Positions 16,999-25,969 of a DNA stretch of 64,000 nt are shown piece by piece. The notes beneath the pieces were generated by a model that made no database searches, had not been told where the DNA came from, and saw nothing but the letters and a program-made list of their open reading frames with translations. Position 1 is the first letter of the stretch. Each line of letters begins with the position of its first letter. Both the position numbers and the translations under genes were made by a program. The stretch is from Sphingomonas sp. HDW15A. GTDB taxonomy: Bacteria; Pseudomonadota; Alphaproteobacteria; Sphingomonadales; Sphingomonadaceae. The DNA is taken from NCBI RefSeq assembly GCF_011301715.1, contig NZ_CP049870.1, positions 930,001 to 994,000 on the forward strand, read 5' to 3'.

Positions 16999-18045
16999 TC
17001 AGAGCATTGCGAGGTGTCTGTTGTCGAAGCTGTCACGGTAGTCTGTCGAAATCTGCACCTTGCGCTCGATTGATCCGATGATCGCTTCAGAAAAGTCGAC
17101 GCCGGCAAGCTCAGAACAGCTCTTCAGGTTGCCTGGCGAAAAGACGTTCACCTCGAGGATCTTGTCGCCGACGATGTCGATGCCGACCAGGAACATGCCG
17201 TCGGCGATCAACTTTGGGCGGATGATTTCGGCAACACGTAACTCGGTTTTGCCGATCTCGACGGCTTCCGCCTTGCCGCCGGCATGGATGTTGGAGCGGA
17301 TGTCGTCTTTCGCGGCAACACGGCGCAGCGCCGCATATTTGCCGTCGACCTGCAGCGGCTGGCCGTTCATCAGGAAGAAGCGGATATCGCCCTTTTTCGC
17401 GGCGGGAATATACGCCTGACAGATGATGTAACCGTCGCGACCGATCGATTCGATCATCTGGTTGAGATTGCCGGCGCTTTCCTTGTCGAGCTTGAATACG
17501 CCCGACCCGCCCGAACCCTGAAGCGGCTTCAGAATGATGTTGTTCTTGTACTCCTTGGCAAAGGCTTTGATGTCGCGCTCGTCGCGGGTGATGATCGTCT
17601 CCGCTCTCGCTTCCTCGGGAAAGCCCTGGAAGTAGAGCTTGTTGATCGCGCGGCCGAGGCTGTCAGGATCATTGAGGACCAGCGTCCCTCGCTTCACCGC
17701 TTCGCGCCCGAACAGGATGCCTGCCTCCGCACGCCAGGGCGCGGACTGGGCGTCAAGCGAGGGATCGGACCGCAGCCAGAGCACATCGATCTCGGCTAGA
17801 TCGACGGTATCGGCCGACGTCTTCGCACCCTTAAGGGCTTCGAAGAAATCGTCGCGGCTGGCCCATTTCTTCTTGGGAATCTGCCGCACATGCGCCCGTA
17901 AGCTGTCGTCGCGCTCCATCATGAAGTCGGAGGGCGTGATATACATGACATCGTGCCCTCGCATGGCCGCCTGATGCGCAAGCACGGTCGTTGTGTAGCC
18001 GGAATACTCAGTGGCTACGTCGTTCACAAAAAAGGCGATACGCAT
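16999..18045 (-). CDS. Glutathione-synthetase-like ATP-grasp ligase
   Basis: A 348-residue ATP-grasp enzyme of the GshB type. The N-terminal domain starts MRIAFFVNDV; RSDPSLDAQSAPWR resembles the substrate region. The ATP-grasp core runs from about residue 170, with ILKPLQGSGGSGVF as the nucleotide loop and FLVGIDIVGDKILEVNVFSP as the metal-binding strand (Asp, Glu, Asn). The ATG at 18045 overlaps the TGA of the QEGLA gene (TGATG). Ligation of an amino acid or peptide to an amine is expected. The true substrate may differ from glutathione, since the neighbours are not glutathione genes. Confidence 0.88.
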   Translation of the reverse strand: MRIAFFVNDVATEYSGYTTTVLAHQAAMRGHDVMYITPSDFMMERDDSLRAHVRQIPKKKWASRDDFFEALKGAKTSADTVDLAEIDVLWLRSDPSLDAQSAPWRAEAGILFGREAVKRGTLVLNDPDSLGRAINKLYFQGFPEEARAETIITRDERDIKAFAKEYKNNIILKPLQGSGGSGVFKLDKESAGNLNQMIESIGRDGYIICQAYIPAAKKGDIRFFLMNGQPLQVDGKYAALRRVAAKDDIRSNIHAGGKAEAVEIGKTELRVAEIIRPKLIADGMFLVGIDIVGDKILEVNVFSPGNLKSCSELAGVDFSEAIIGSIERKVQISTDYRDSFDNRHLAML

Positions 18046-19907
18046 CAAGCGGGCTCCATCGATAGTAATCGGTTTAGGCCAATTCCGGCTTTCAGCTGGG
18101 AAAGCCGCCGCTTGACGTCGGGACGGTCGAGATAGCTGGGAAGAAAGACTGGAGCGTGAACGAGGCCGCGCTGCAGCAGTTCCTCGATTGCCGGCACATC
18201 ACGCTGCGCAATCTTGCCGAGCCAGAAGGGTGCGAGCGGCCCGCCCGCGGCAATGTGATTGATCACCGACCGGAAACCTTCAAGGTATATGCTGTCCTTG
18301 GCGAGCCCGCCGGATCGGTGGACGCGCGTTGCAATGCCGAACGCACCGGCAATCGAGAAACCGTTGTCGTGGCGAAGCAGGCGGTAGGTGTCCATGAACT
18401 CGGCGCCATGTTGCATCGCATCGACCGCAATCACCCGCGCGGCGAGAAGTCGTAGCCGCCGCCAAGTCAGGCCTCCAACTGCCCACTCAGCGAAAACGCC
18501 GAGGCCTTCTTGAATGCCTTCGTAATTCGCGAGGCCCGTTCGAAAGATCGACAGTCCCTGCATTGATCCGTTGATGAATGTCAGCAGATGCGTCGACACT
18601 TCGTGCGAGAGTAGGGCGTCGAGACGTGATTCCGTCATCATGGTCGACGATCCAATCAGCAACCGATTGCGAACGACCATCAGACCGGAGACGTCATCCC
18701 GCACCTCTACGGCCGCGTCGAAAAAGGCGTCCTTTCGCGAATAAGAGCCGATTAAGTCCCGCGCGGCGGCGGCGACCTCGGCCGCGCCGATCGAATTGCC
18801 GCGAGCGCTTCGCGGCGGGACGGCGGCGAGCAGGAGCTGCGCGTCCTTCAACAGTTCGGCCGAGACCGCGCCGTAGAGAAACAGGCTCGCGGGCCGGAAT
18901 GCTGGAGTGTTTCGCGTCGCGAGCATGGTCAGCTGGGCGTCGATTTCGTGGCGCTTGTCGGTGAATAGTCGCTGGAGAAGCGGATCCTCGAGTCGTGCGA
19001 AGTCTAGACGATAAAGCCGACGCTTCACCTCGTCAGGATCAACCGTCAGCGGGCGGTAGCGGAACTTGGGGGCCTTGCTCTCGCCGTCGGCGACGAATTG
19101 CTCCAACGCCGCCGTTGTGTTGATAGGCGAAACCGACAGAAGAAAATCGAAACTTGCCGCGATCGAATCCAGCCGCTCGTCGGCCTTGAGCGCAGCTTTC
19201 AGGAACGCACTCCGCCCAAGCGAACGATAGTGCGCCGGGGCATGACCCCGCTCATCATCGAGATAGGCGCAGGCCGCGCGCAGCACAGCATCGCCGCATG
19301 CGACGGCAAGATCGTGAACTATCTGTGGGTATATGCCGCCGTCATTTCGCCGGTGAATCTGGGGTAGGCCGATTATGAGTGGGTCGCTGATAGATGAACC
19401 GTTGGACTGCATTTGGACCAGCCAATGGTCCTTTGGAATTGATTGCTCTGCGACCTCTGGATGGCGAAGATCGATCTCGACCTGGCGAAGCGCCTTTATC
19501 AATGTCTCGCGAGCCCTGCGCTCCCGCGCCGACCGACCTCCGGCAACGATGGCGACGAAGGGGGTCAGGCTCTGGCTGTTGTCACTCTCTGGCGACTGAA
19601 TGAGATCGTGAACCTCCATCACCAACAACGGCATCTTCGACTTGCTGTGCGCGATCGCGAGTTCTTCGAGCAGGGCAAGCGCGGGTTCGTCGTCGGCCCC
19701 TTCATCCCAGATGAGATAGGCGGGACTGTTCAGTGCCACTCGCCGCGCCAGACTGCTGGCAGCCGACTCCCCCACTTTAAGCCTGTTGAGCACGATGAAG
19801 GGCAGTCGCCGGTCGAGGTGTAGTCGCCCCGTCTCACCGACCTTGCTGCGGCGCGCGCCGCGCTCACTTGAGGCGGGCAGGTCCGACGTTTGAAGGCTCG
19901 CGTTCAC
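18045..19907 (-). CDS. QEGLA-motif DUF1704 metallopeptidase-like
   Basis: A 620-residue protein of the DUF1704 / flavohemoglobin-expression-modulating QEGLA family. The metal site HEVSTH is at about 434-439, followed by YEGIQEGLGVFAEW (the QEGLA signature, here QEGLG) at about 462. DUF1704 includes eukaryotic tyrosine carboxypeptidases (MATCAP), so a peptidase fold is likely. The start is GTG 19907, overlapping the upstream stop as GTGA; an in-frame ATG at 19997 lies inside the upstream gene and is rejected. It is the middle gene of a tightly overlapping three-gene operon. Substrate unknown. Confidence 0.88.
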   Translation of the reverse strand: MNASLQTSDLPASSERGARRSKVGETGRLHLDRRLPFIVLNRLKVGESAASSLARRVALNSPAYLIWDEGADDEPALALLEELAIAHSKSKMPLLVMEVHDLIQSPESDNSQSLTPFVAIVAGGRSARERRARETLIKALRQVEIDLRHPEVAEQSIPKDHWLVQMQSNGSSISDPLIIGLPQIHRRNDGGIYPQIVHDLAVACGDAVLRAACAYLDDERGHAPAHYRSLGRSAFLKAALKADERLDSIAASFDFLLSVSPINTTAALEQFVADGESKAPKFRYRPLTVDPDEVKRRLYRLDFARLEDPLLQRLFTDKRHEIDAQLTMLATRNTPAFRPASLFLYGAVSAELLKDAQLLLAAVPPRSARGNSIGAAEVAAAARDLIGSYSRKDAFFDAAVEVRDDVSGLMVVRNRLLIGSSTMMTESRLDALLSHEVSTHLLTFINGSMQGLSIFRTGLANYEGIQEGLGVFAEWAVGGLTWRRLRLLAARVIAVDAMQHGAEFMDTYRLLRHDNGFSIAGAFGIATRVHRSGGLAKDSIYLEGFRSVINHIAAGGPLAPFWLGKIAQRDVPAIEELLQRGLVHAPVFLPSYLDRPDVKRRLSQLKAGIGLNRLLSMEPA

Positions 19908-20700
19908 CTGGCCAGCAGTTGCGCTGCGGTCTGGGCAGAGAAGGTGATGAACGCGCGCATCGCGGCAAGCTCCGCCGGATCGGGCGCGCCGGTCCATTCG
20001 TCCATATAGAATTTCTTGAATTCGAGCGCGATCGCGCAGCCCTTCCCGGGGTATTGCTCATGGACGAAGCGTGTCTGTTCGCCCTTGCCCTTGAAGGCGA
20101 CATTTTCGCGAACGTCGAGACGACGACCGTTGAAGTCGAAGCCGCGCATCGCCTCCATCAACGGATCGACGAGAAAGGCCCAGTCATCGCGTGGCATGGA
20201 CGAGGTACCGATATTGATGTCGGGAGCCTTTTCCGGCGCCATCGGAGCTCCGTCGGGTCCTTCGCGGCGATGGTTGTAGCTGTGGACATCGAGAACAACG
20301 AAGCGCGGATGTTCTGCCGCGATTCCGTCGAGCAGGTTGCCGAGCATCCGATAATAAGAAGCATGGAGTGCCGTGGATTCTTGGACGAGCCTCGGGTCAG
20401 GCTCGTCCTCCCAAAGCTTAAGCCCCAGCATTGCTCGGGAGTGCGATAGACCGCACTCTCGGTCGCCCGATTAAGGTCAAATTCGAAACGCGAGCGGTGA
20501 ACGATCACATGCGTCGGCACGCCTGTGACGGCTTGGCCCGTGAAGGGATCCTCCTCCCGCATACGTTCATCATCGGGCAGGATCATGGCTTGGGCGACCG
20601 CTGGGCGCAGGTCATGGCCATCGTGAATAGCGGTCGCAATGACCGGACCGGGGCCACTCGTGACCGTCCACCAACGTTCGGGCAATGTTTTACTGGTCAT
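19904..20700 (-). pseudogene. N-formylglutamate amidohydrolase-like, frameshifted
   Basis: First gene of the operon, split by a one-base shift. From ATG 20700 (MTSKTLPERWW) the frame gives AIHDGHDLRP, FEFDLNRATESAVYRTPEQC and then derails. Adding a G at the GGGG read at 20423-20426 (minus strand) continues as WGLKLWEDEPDP, VVLDVHSYNHRREG and CAIALEFKKFYMDEW, ending at TGA 19904-19906. The HDGH and DVHSYNHR metal-site motifs are both present across the join. Family members cleave N-formylglutamate or related amides. Everything but the one base looks functional. Confidence 0.82.
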
Positions 20701-20901
20701 CGCGCTACAAGCGGCTGACAGCAAATTTGGTTGCGATCTCACTTGCTAGACGTCTCGGCCATTCGCCCGAGCTTGGCGCTACGAGGAGAATAAAGGCGGT
20801 ATTTGGCCGCAAAGTTGGCTTGTTGTCCGACACCAAGTGGCATTGACTCAGACCTGGAACCAGCGAAATTCGTCCGCGACTTTTCGGGGGTATAGAGGAC
20901 A

Positions 20902-21372
20902 ATGATCACAGGTTGGCTCGCAGTTGCGCTTATCGCGGCGCCGGTTCCATCGACACCCTCAAGGGAGATCGTTGCGGCAAATGAGCGGTGGACCGAAGCC
21001 GTCGCGAAGAAAGACTTGCCGAGAGTTGAAGCCATCCTTGCACCGGAATTTCGGCTGACGAGCGGCACGGCGACTCCGGACGAGACGATTGCTCGGGCGC
21101 TCTGGCTGGCGAATCTGCGCAAAATGAAGATCGCAAGTTACAAGACTGACATCACCAATCTGGAAGTTCACGGCGACACAGCAATCGCCACGGTCAAGGG
21201 AAGCTGGGACGTGACAATGGGCGAAAGGAAGATCAGCGAGGAGTTTAAGCTGATCGACGTTTGGCTACGCCGATCAACCGGTTGGCAAGTCGTTCGAAGG
21301 CATATGACTGGTGATTATGGCAGGGAATTCCTTTTGCCTTTGTGCTCAGCTTTCCGTCCGAATCTGTGCTGA
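20902..21372 (+). CDS. DUF4440/NTF2-like secreted protein
   Basis: A 156-residue protein: signal peptide (MITGWLAVALIAAPVPS), then an NTF2-like DUF4440 domain. It shows the typical helix ANERWTEAVAKKDLPRVEAI, the strand-turn APEFRLTSG, and strands TAIATVKGSWDV and TGWQVVRRH. The last 14 residues read into a degenerate repeat, so the original C-terminus was probably shorter. NTF2-like proteins bind small ligands or act as isomerases; no catalytic residues are diagnostic here. Confidence 0.75.
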   Translation: MITGWLAVALIAAPVPSTPSREIVAANERWTEAVAKKDLPRVEAILAPEFRLTSGTATPDETIARALWLANLRKMKIASYKTDITNLEVHGDTAIATVKGSWDVTMGERKISEEFKLIDVWLRRSTGWQVVRRHMTGDYGREFLLPLCSAFRPNLC

Positions 21373-21373
21373 C
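21345..21373 (+). repeat. Hairpin repeat, strongly degenerate
   Basis: CTCAGCTTTCCGTCC with GTGCTGACC; it overlaps the 3' end of the NTF2-like gene. Confidence 0.4.
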
Positions 21374-21474
21374 CGCTGCGACGGGAACAAAGAACGTCGA
21401 GGCTAGCTCCAATACCTTCGGGTGAAGCAAACAGTTTATGGGCGTTAATCCCACTGCCCAACCGCCCACTTCGC

Positions 21475-22986
21475 CTACCGCATGGCCCCCTGAGCGCCCT
21501 TGGCATCGCCTGTGTCGATCTTGCTTATCGCTGCCTGGGCTCTTCGTCCCGCCTCCGGGCTGTGTGGCGAATACGCAATCGGTACGAGCGCGCGGCGCGC
21601 CTCGGCCAGCTTTCCGCTTTCGAGATACTGATAGGCTGATTGCATGCGCCAACCGTAATCCTGCGGCGCGAGGTCCGACGCATAGTGGAGAGCGGCAATC
21701 GCATTGGCATTCGGGCGGCCGCTCTCCCGAACGCTGGCTTGGTAGAAATGCATCAACGGCTCAGGATCTTCGGAATCGAGCGCATTGGCTTTCTGGAACC
21801 ACTTGCGAGCCTCGGCGAAGGTCTTTGCCTTCTCGCCCAGCCCGGCGCGTTCCATGATGGCTTGGCCTTTGTAGATCATTGCTTCGATTGCGCGCCCATC
21901 TGCCGCCAGCGCCCGATCCGCGGCAGCCTCTGCCGCCGCATATTGCGCTGACTGGATTTCGACGGCGGCGAGCGTCGTCTGGGCGAATGCATCCGAAGGG
22001 TGACGCGCGGCGACCAGACGGATTGCCTGCGCCAGTTCGGGTAGTTCACCCTTTGTCACGCCTGCCTTCAGCCGCATTCGGTGCGGCATCATCTCTTCGG
22101 CGGCGGCGGGCATCTGCTCGACCTTGATCGGCCCTGTTGCAAGCGCCGCTGCGGCAACCTTGACCGCCGACAGGCGCCGCCGGCCCACATAGGTCTTCAA
22201 GTCGCGGTCGAGGGCTTTTAGGTCGCCGAAAGCGCGTGCGGCAGCCGCTCCGTCGCTGCCCTTGGCTATGGCTCTGAGATACTGCTCAATCTGCCCTTTA
22301 CGAGCGGGATCAAAGGTCAGGTAATGGGTCAGTAGCCAGCCGCGCGAATAGAGCGAGTTCCACTGGTCCTCGCTGAGCTGCTCGACCTTCCCCGAAAGCA
22401 TCTGGTCCAGCGGAAACGTCTTGCTGTCGGTCACGTCCAGAGCCCGTCCGACCGCGGCGCGCCCGAGCGTCACCGATCCGTCCTTGGCGAAGCTCGCGGT
22501 CGACATGAACTCCGCGAAGCCTTCAGAGTACCACAGCGGCGTCGGCGCGGTGAGGTCCGAATACATGAGGTGATGGGCATACTCGTGGAAAAAGGTCTCC
22601 TGGTCGTCCATCCACGGCTTTTCGCTGTTTCCCGACCGTTTCGGAACCACGGCGATCGAACCCGTGCCGTCAGCGCGATAAAAGCCGGCCAGGTTCGTCG
22701 TCATTCCGTGGTTGGTCCCGGCCAGGCGTTGGACGTCCTTGATGTCCGGCACCACGAATACTGTTAGCCTGTTGCCGTCGCCAAGCGCGGGGTCGCTCAT
22801 GCTGCGGGCGAGACGGACGGCCTTGTCGAACCGCTCCAGGCGGACCGCGAACTCGCGCAGCTTCTCCGCTGAATCGTCCGCGTAGATAACGAAGTGCGGG
22901 CTGCTAACTTTCTGCCAAGCTGAAACGGCAGGCGACGACAGTAAAGCGCCGGCGGCGGCGCACACAAAAAACCACTTACGCAACAC
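21475..22986 (-). CDS. DUF1570-like peptidase with TPR region
   Basis: A 503-residue exported protein. A signal peptide (about 1-23) precedes a DUF1570-type metallopeptidase-like domain with HEYAHH at about 133-138 and LWYSEGFAEFMS about 20 residues later, supplying the third ligand Glu. The C-terminal half (about 270-490) is a series of TPR-like helical repeats (AAAEAADRALAADGRAIEAM). The start is GTG 22986 with a hydrophobic leader. It probably acts in the periplasm on the cell envelope. Unlinked to its neighbours; intact. Confidence 0.82.
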   Translation of the reverse strand: MLRKWFFVCAAAGALLSSPAVSAWQKVSSPHFVIYADDSAEKLREFAVRLERFDKAVRLARSMSDPALGDGNRLTVFVVPDIKDVQRLAGTNHGMTTNLAGFYRADGTGSIAVVPKRSGNSEKPWMDDQETFFHEYAHHLMYSDLTAPTPLWYSEGFAEFMSTASFAKDGSVTLGRAAVGRALDVTDSKTFPLDQMLSGKVEQLSEDQWNSLYSRGWLLTHYLTFDPARKGQIEQYLRAIAKGSDGAAAARAFGDLKALDRDLKTYVGRRRLSAVKVAAAALATGPIKVEQMPAAAEEMMPHRMRLKAGVTKGELPELAQAIRLVAARHPSDAFAQTTLAAVEIQSAQYAAAEAAADRALAADGRAIEAMIYKGQAIMERAGLGEKAKTFAEARKWFQKANALDSEDPEPLMHFYQASVRESGRPNANAIAALHYASDLAPQDYGWRMQSAYQYLESGKLAEARRALVPIAYSPHSPEAGRRAQAAISKIDTGDAKGAQGAMR

Positions 22987-23178
22987 AAACCCCCAGTCCG
23001 AGCAGTCTCAAGCTAGCCCGCAGCCTTGCCCGTTTCAATGAGCAATATGCGTGGCTTGTCGCCCGTTCTTCCGGTTGGGCAGGCGGGTTCGTCACGCTGT
23101 ACACGGCGTCGGGTCGCGACCCATTGAAGGCGTTGGCGACCGCGATAGAACGGGCGCTGTCAACATTTTGGGGACGCC

Positions 23179-23961
23179 GTGAGGCTGGCAACTTTTGCAG
23201 CGGTTGCTCTGGTTTGCGCCTCGACTCCCCTGCATGCGCAATCACCGTTCGACGGCACGTGGCGATTCGGGCCGGAAGCTACTCATGTCTCAGGCATTCG
23301 ATACGACATCTCGCTTCAGAACGGCGCCTTCACCTGCCGCTGGTGCAATCCTGTCTGGAGCGTTCCGGCAGACGGCATGTTCCATCCCGTCAAAGGTCAA
23401 TCCCGGTACGACGCGGCATCGGTTCGGATCGTCGATGCCTCAACCGCCGTGTTTACCCGTAAAAAGAACGGACGGGCTTTCTACCAAGCTGTGGACGTGG
23501 TCTCGGAGGATGAGAATTACATGGCCTTTTCGTTCACTGAAATCAGCGCGGCGGGAAAAATCGAAAGCGGTACCGGCTTGTGGAAAAGGCTAACGCCCAA
23601 GCCTGTCGGAGCACACCCGGTTACGGGCCAATGGCGCGAATTGTGGGTGAAGGCCACTTCGGATGATCAGGCAAGCTTCGCAATTCGCATTATGGGCGAT
23701 GATCTTCGAATCGAATATGCGCCCACTGAGGTGGTCGTGGCGAAATTCGGCGGTCCGCCGGTGAAGATCGAGGGTGACTCCCGTGGAACCACGACCACGT
23801 TCAGAAGGCAAGGCGAGGACGCCTTCGTTCAGACCGATTATCGCGATGGGCAAGTGGCCTCCATCGTCACCTCAAAGCTACTCAATCCGGTCACGATGGA
23901 AGTGATTGTCGAGAACACCCGAGATGGAAGCAGGTCGCGGTACACCGCACACAAGCAATGA
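23179..23961 (+). CDS. Secreted beta-rich protein, unknown
   Basis: A 260-residue exported protein with a GTG start at 23179 and a signal peptide cleaved near TPLHAQ. The start of the mature part, SPFDGTWRFGPEATHVSG, resembles lipocalin-like secreted proteins common in sphingomonads. Two Cys (FTCRWCNPVW) form a CxxC motif. The rest is strand-rich (ATEVVVAKFGG-like segments, DGSRSRYTAHKQ end). No catalytic residues are recognised. Monocistronic. Confidence 0.72.
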   Translation: MRLATFAAVALVCASTPLHAQSPFDGTWRFGPEATHVSGIRYDISLQNGAFTCRWCNPVWSVPADGMFHPVKGQSRYDAASVRIVDASTAVFTRKKNGRAFYQAVDVVSEDENYMAFSFTEISAAGKIESGTGLWKRLTPKPVGAHPVTGQWRELWVKATSDDQASFAIRIMGDDLRIEYAPTEVVVAKFGGPPVKIEGDSRGTTTTFRRQGEDAFVQTDYRDGQVASIVTSKLLNPVTMEVIVENTRDGSRSRYTAHKQ

Positions 23962-23991
23962 TCCCGCTACCGTATAGAATCGCGTTCGATG

Positions 23992-24025
23992 CTAGGTTCA
24001 GCTTTCGACCCATTCCGGACATTAG
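23992..24025 (+). repeat. Hairpin repeat, single unit
   Basis: CTAGGTTCAGCTTTCGACCC then ATTCCGGACATTAG. It lies between convergent genes. Confidence 0.88.
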
Positions 24026-24039
24026 AGGGGCGCTTCAGA

Positions 24040-25002
24040 TTAATACCTTTGCAGGAAGTCCTTTCCGCGGATCCAGCGGCTAGCCAACCACTTCACGCCG
24101 TGGCTTACGGGCAGGCCGGCGTGAATCAGTCTGTCGTCCTGCGAACCGTCACTATGAACATTCCGGAAAACCAGCATGTCGCCGAGGCCGCCACGCACCC
24201 GAATGTTGAGTCTTGGAAAGTCGGTTTCGCCGCCCTCGAACTGCTCGTTAAGCCAGACGAGGGCCGTCATGATGCGTGTTGTGCCGTCCCCCGACCCGCG
24301 GCCATCGTGGTGAGGTCGATATTGCTGGCCCGGCCGATAACGAAGCACGTTCAGCGGCTCGCCCCATTCCGGCTGGGTGCCGGTGGCAGTCGCAATGCAA
24401 CGATTGATTCGCTGGACGATCAAATCCTCCGTCAAATGCGAAATCGCGCTTGAGTCAGCATCGCGCACTTGGCCAAACTGCGTCCCGCCGCTCTCCTCGG
24501 TCACCATCGCCTTTTCCATCCAAGGCGCCGCAAGCACTGCCAGGTATTTGCACTCGGCCGGGCTGAAAAGGCCGGGGTAGAGCGCAATGTAGGGGTCTGC
24601 CGAGATGATCTTTGGCTGCACTTCCTTCAGCCGCTGTTCGCAAGCGACATGATCGAGGAAGGACAATTGCACGGCGGCGAACCTGTCCTCTTTCGCGAGT
24701 TCTTTGAGCATCTCCATAGCTGCCAAATGATCGGGCTTCGTGCCGATTCCAGCCGCGGTCAGATAGATGCGGGCGCGCCGCCCCTCGGGATGGCCAAGGT
24801 GCGCCGCGAGGCGCACGGCATTGAAGGCGGCACGTTGATCGGGTTTGCAGCCGACGCCGTACAGACGGGAGTGGGAAAGCGCCATTGCTGCGGCGCTATC
24901 GTTCTTGGACTGCTTTACGAGCAGGGACACGCTTGCCATGGCGCCTGCGACTACCGAAGACTGGCGCGTTTTGGTGATGGGGACCGCACGAATTGTGCGC
25001 AT
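24040..25002 (-). CDS. Prolyl-4-hydroxylase-like 2OG-Fe(II) oxygenase
   Basis: A 320-residue protein. The N-terminal half contains SEL1-like helical repeats (LYGVGCKPDQRAAFNAVRLA and AAGIGTKPDHLAAMEML). The C-terminal half is a 2-oxoglutarate/Fe(II) dioxygenase of the prolyl-4-hydroxylase alpha type. It has YRPHHDGRG at about residue 228 (HxD metal ligands), FEGGETDFPRLN, and the distal His/Lys in SHGVKWLASRW. It probably hydroxylates a protein or peptide substrate, with the repeats recruiting it. Start ATG 25002. Confidence 0.87.
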   Translation of the reverse strand: MRTIRAVPITKTRQSSVVAGAMASVSLLVKQSKNDSAAAMALSHSRLYGVGCKPDQRAAFNAVRLAAHLGHPEGRRARIYLTAAGIGTKPDHLAAMEMLKELAKEDRFAAVQLSFLDHVACEQRLKEVQPKIISADPYIALYPGLFSPAECKYLAVLAAPWMEKAMVTEESGGTQFGQVRDADSSAISHLTEDLIVQRINRCIATATGTQPEWGEPLNVLRYRPGQQYRPHHDGRGSGDGTTRIMTALVWLNEQFEGGETDFPRLNIRVRGGLGDMLVFRNVHSDGSQDDRLIHAGLPVSHGVKWLASRWIRGKDFLQRY

Positions 25003-25046
25003 CCAATGATGAAGTCAGCGTCGATGCTGCATGAGGCCGTAAGGGA

Positions 25047-25565
25047 TCATGTATGCTCGGCCTCGTCCGGATGACGGACCAGACCTTCCTTCCGCAGCCG
25101 GTCGATCGTGGCGGCCATCGACACAAGCTGGCTTCTCACGGCTTCGAGCACTTCCGCCTGTTCCGATATCCCGTCGGCAATCAGCACACCGCCGTCTTCG
25201 TCCCGTACAAGGATGCCCCTTTTTTCAAGTCTTACGACTCGTCGCCGGACCATTTCGCGGTTCAGCCCGGTCGTCTCGGCGATCGAGCTCAGATTGCATC
25301 TGCGAAGCAAACGAGAATTGATCGGGGTTGACAGGTCTTCGAAATTCTTCAGGTCACCGGTCCGAACCAAATTCTCTGCTCCGATTGCAGTGATGGCCAT
25401 CAGGATCATGGTCGATTCCACATCCAGCGGCGCACCAAAAAGGCCGGTCTGGGCTCGGCGCCACTCCTCCATGAGCCGCAGGTTCAGGTTCAACATGTGA
25501 ATTAGTCCAACCCGGCTCTTCGCTAAAGTTGCGTCCGGATCGACACGGAATGGCATGAGTTTCAT
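25047..25565 (-). CDS. Winged-helix transcriptional regulator
   Basis: A 172-residue protein from ATG 25565 (MKLMPFRVD); a GTG 17 codons upstream (25616) is the alternative start. The C-terminal third is a winged helix: CNLSSIAETTGLNREMVRRR as the helix-turn-helix, then VVRLEKRGILVRDEDGGVLI as the wing. The N-terminal helical part (VGLIHMLNLNLRLMEEWRR) probably dimerises. It resembles MarR/IclR-like regulators, but no subfamily is assigned. It lies just upstream of, and co-oriented with, the prolyl-hydroxylase gene. Confidence 0.75.
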   Translation of the reverse strand: MKLMPFRVDPDATLAKSRVGLIHMLNLNLRLMEEWRRAQTGLFGAPLDVESTMILMAITAIGAENLVRTGDLKNFEDLSTPINSRLLRRCNLSSIAETTGLNREMVRRRVVRLEKRGILVRDEDGGVLIADGISEQAEVLEAVRSQLVSMAATIDRLRKEGLVRHPDEAEHT

Positions 25566-25856
25566 CTGGGTGGGTAGCCTCGTCAACTTTCGAGCTCTCG
25601 CTTTGGAGAAACGCACCTCACAACCCTAGCGACATCAAAGATGATTTCGACAGTCGACCTGAGCTGTCCTGCAGGCGTCCGAATCATCCCAGAAAATGGT
25701 CGCCGCGCATGGCTCTTCAAGATCGGACAAGCCTTCTAACCGGCGCTGATGATGTTCGCGCCGAACTTTAACTTCGGAGGTCGACCTGGGTTCGGCTGGC
25801 AGGTCGCATTGCTTCACTCGAATTCTCCGACCGTCCTCCCGATTTGACAGGTCCTG

Positions 25857-25916
25857 CTAACGTCCGCTTTCCACCAATTCCTGCCGTGTCAGTTTTCGAC
25901 CCAAAGCTGACACTAT
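25857..25916 (+). repeat. Hairpin repeat, double unit
   Basis: Left half CTAACGTCCGCTTTCCACC; right half TGTCAGTTTTCGACCC with AAAGCTGACACTA. Confidence 0.9.
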
Positions 25917-25969
25917 CGACATTGTTAGTCAGGCGACTAAGCTTGTCCCTCGGGCTGGAGGGGACCGAG

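Noticed and set aside
23113..23135. CGCGACCCATTGAAGG as another repeat copy
   Set aside because: It shares only GACCCATTG with the family and has no matching arms or ends.
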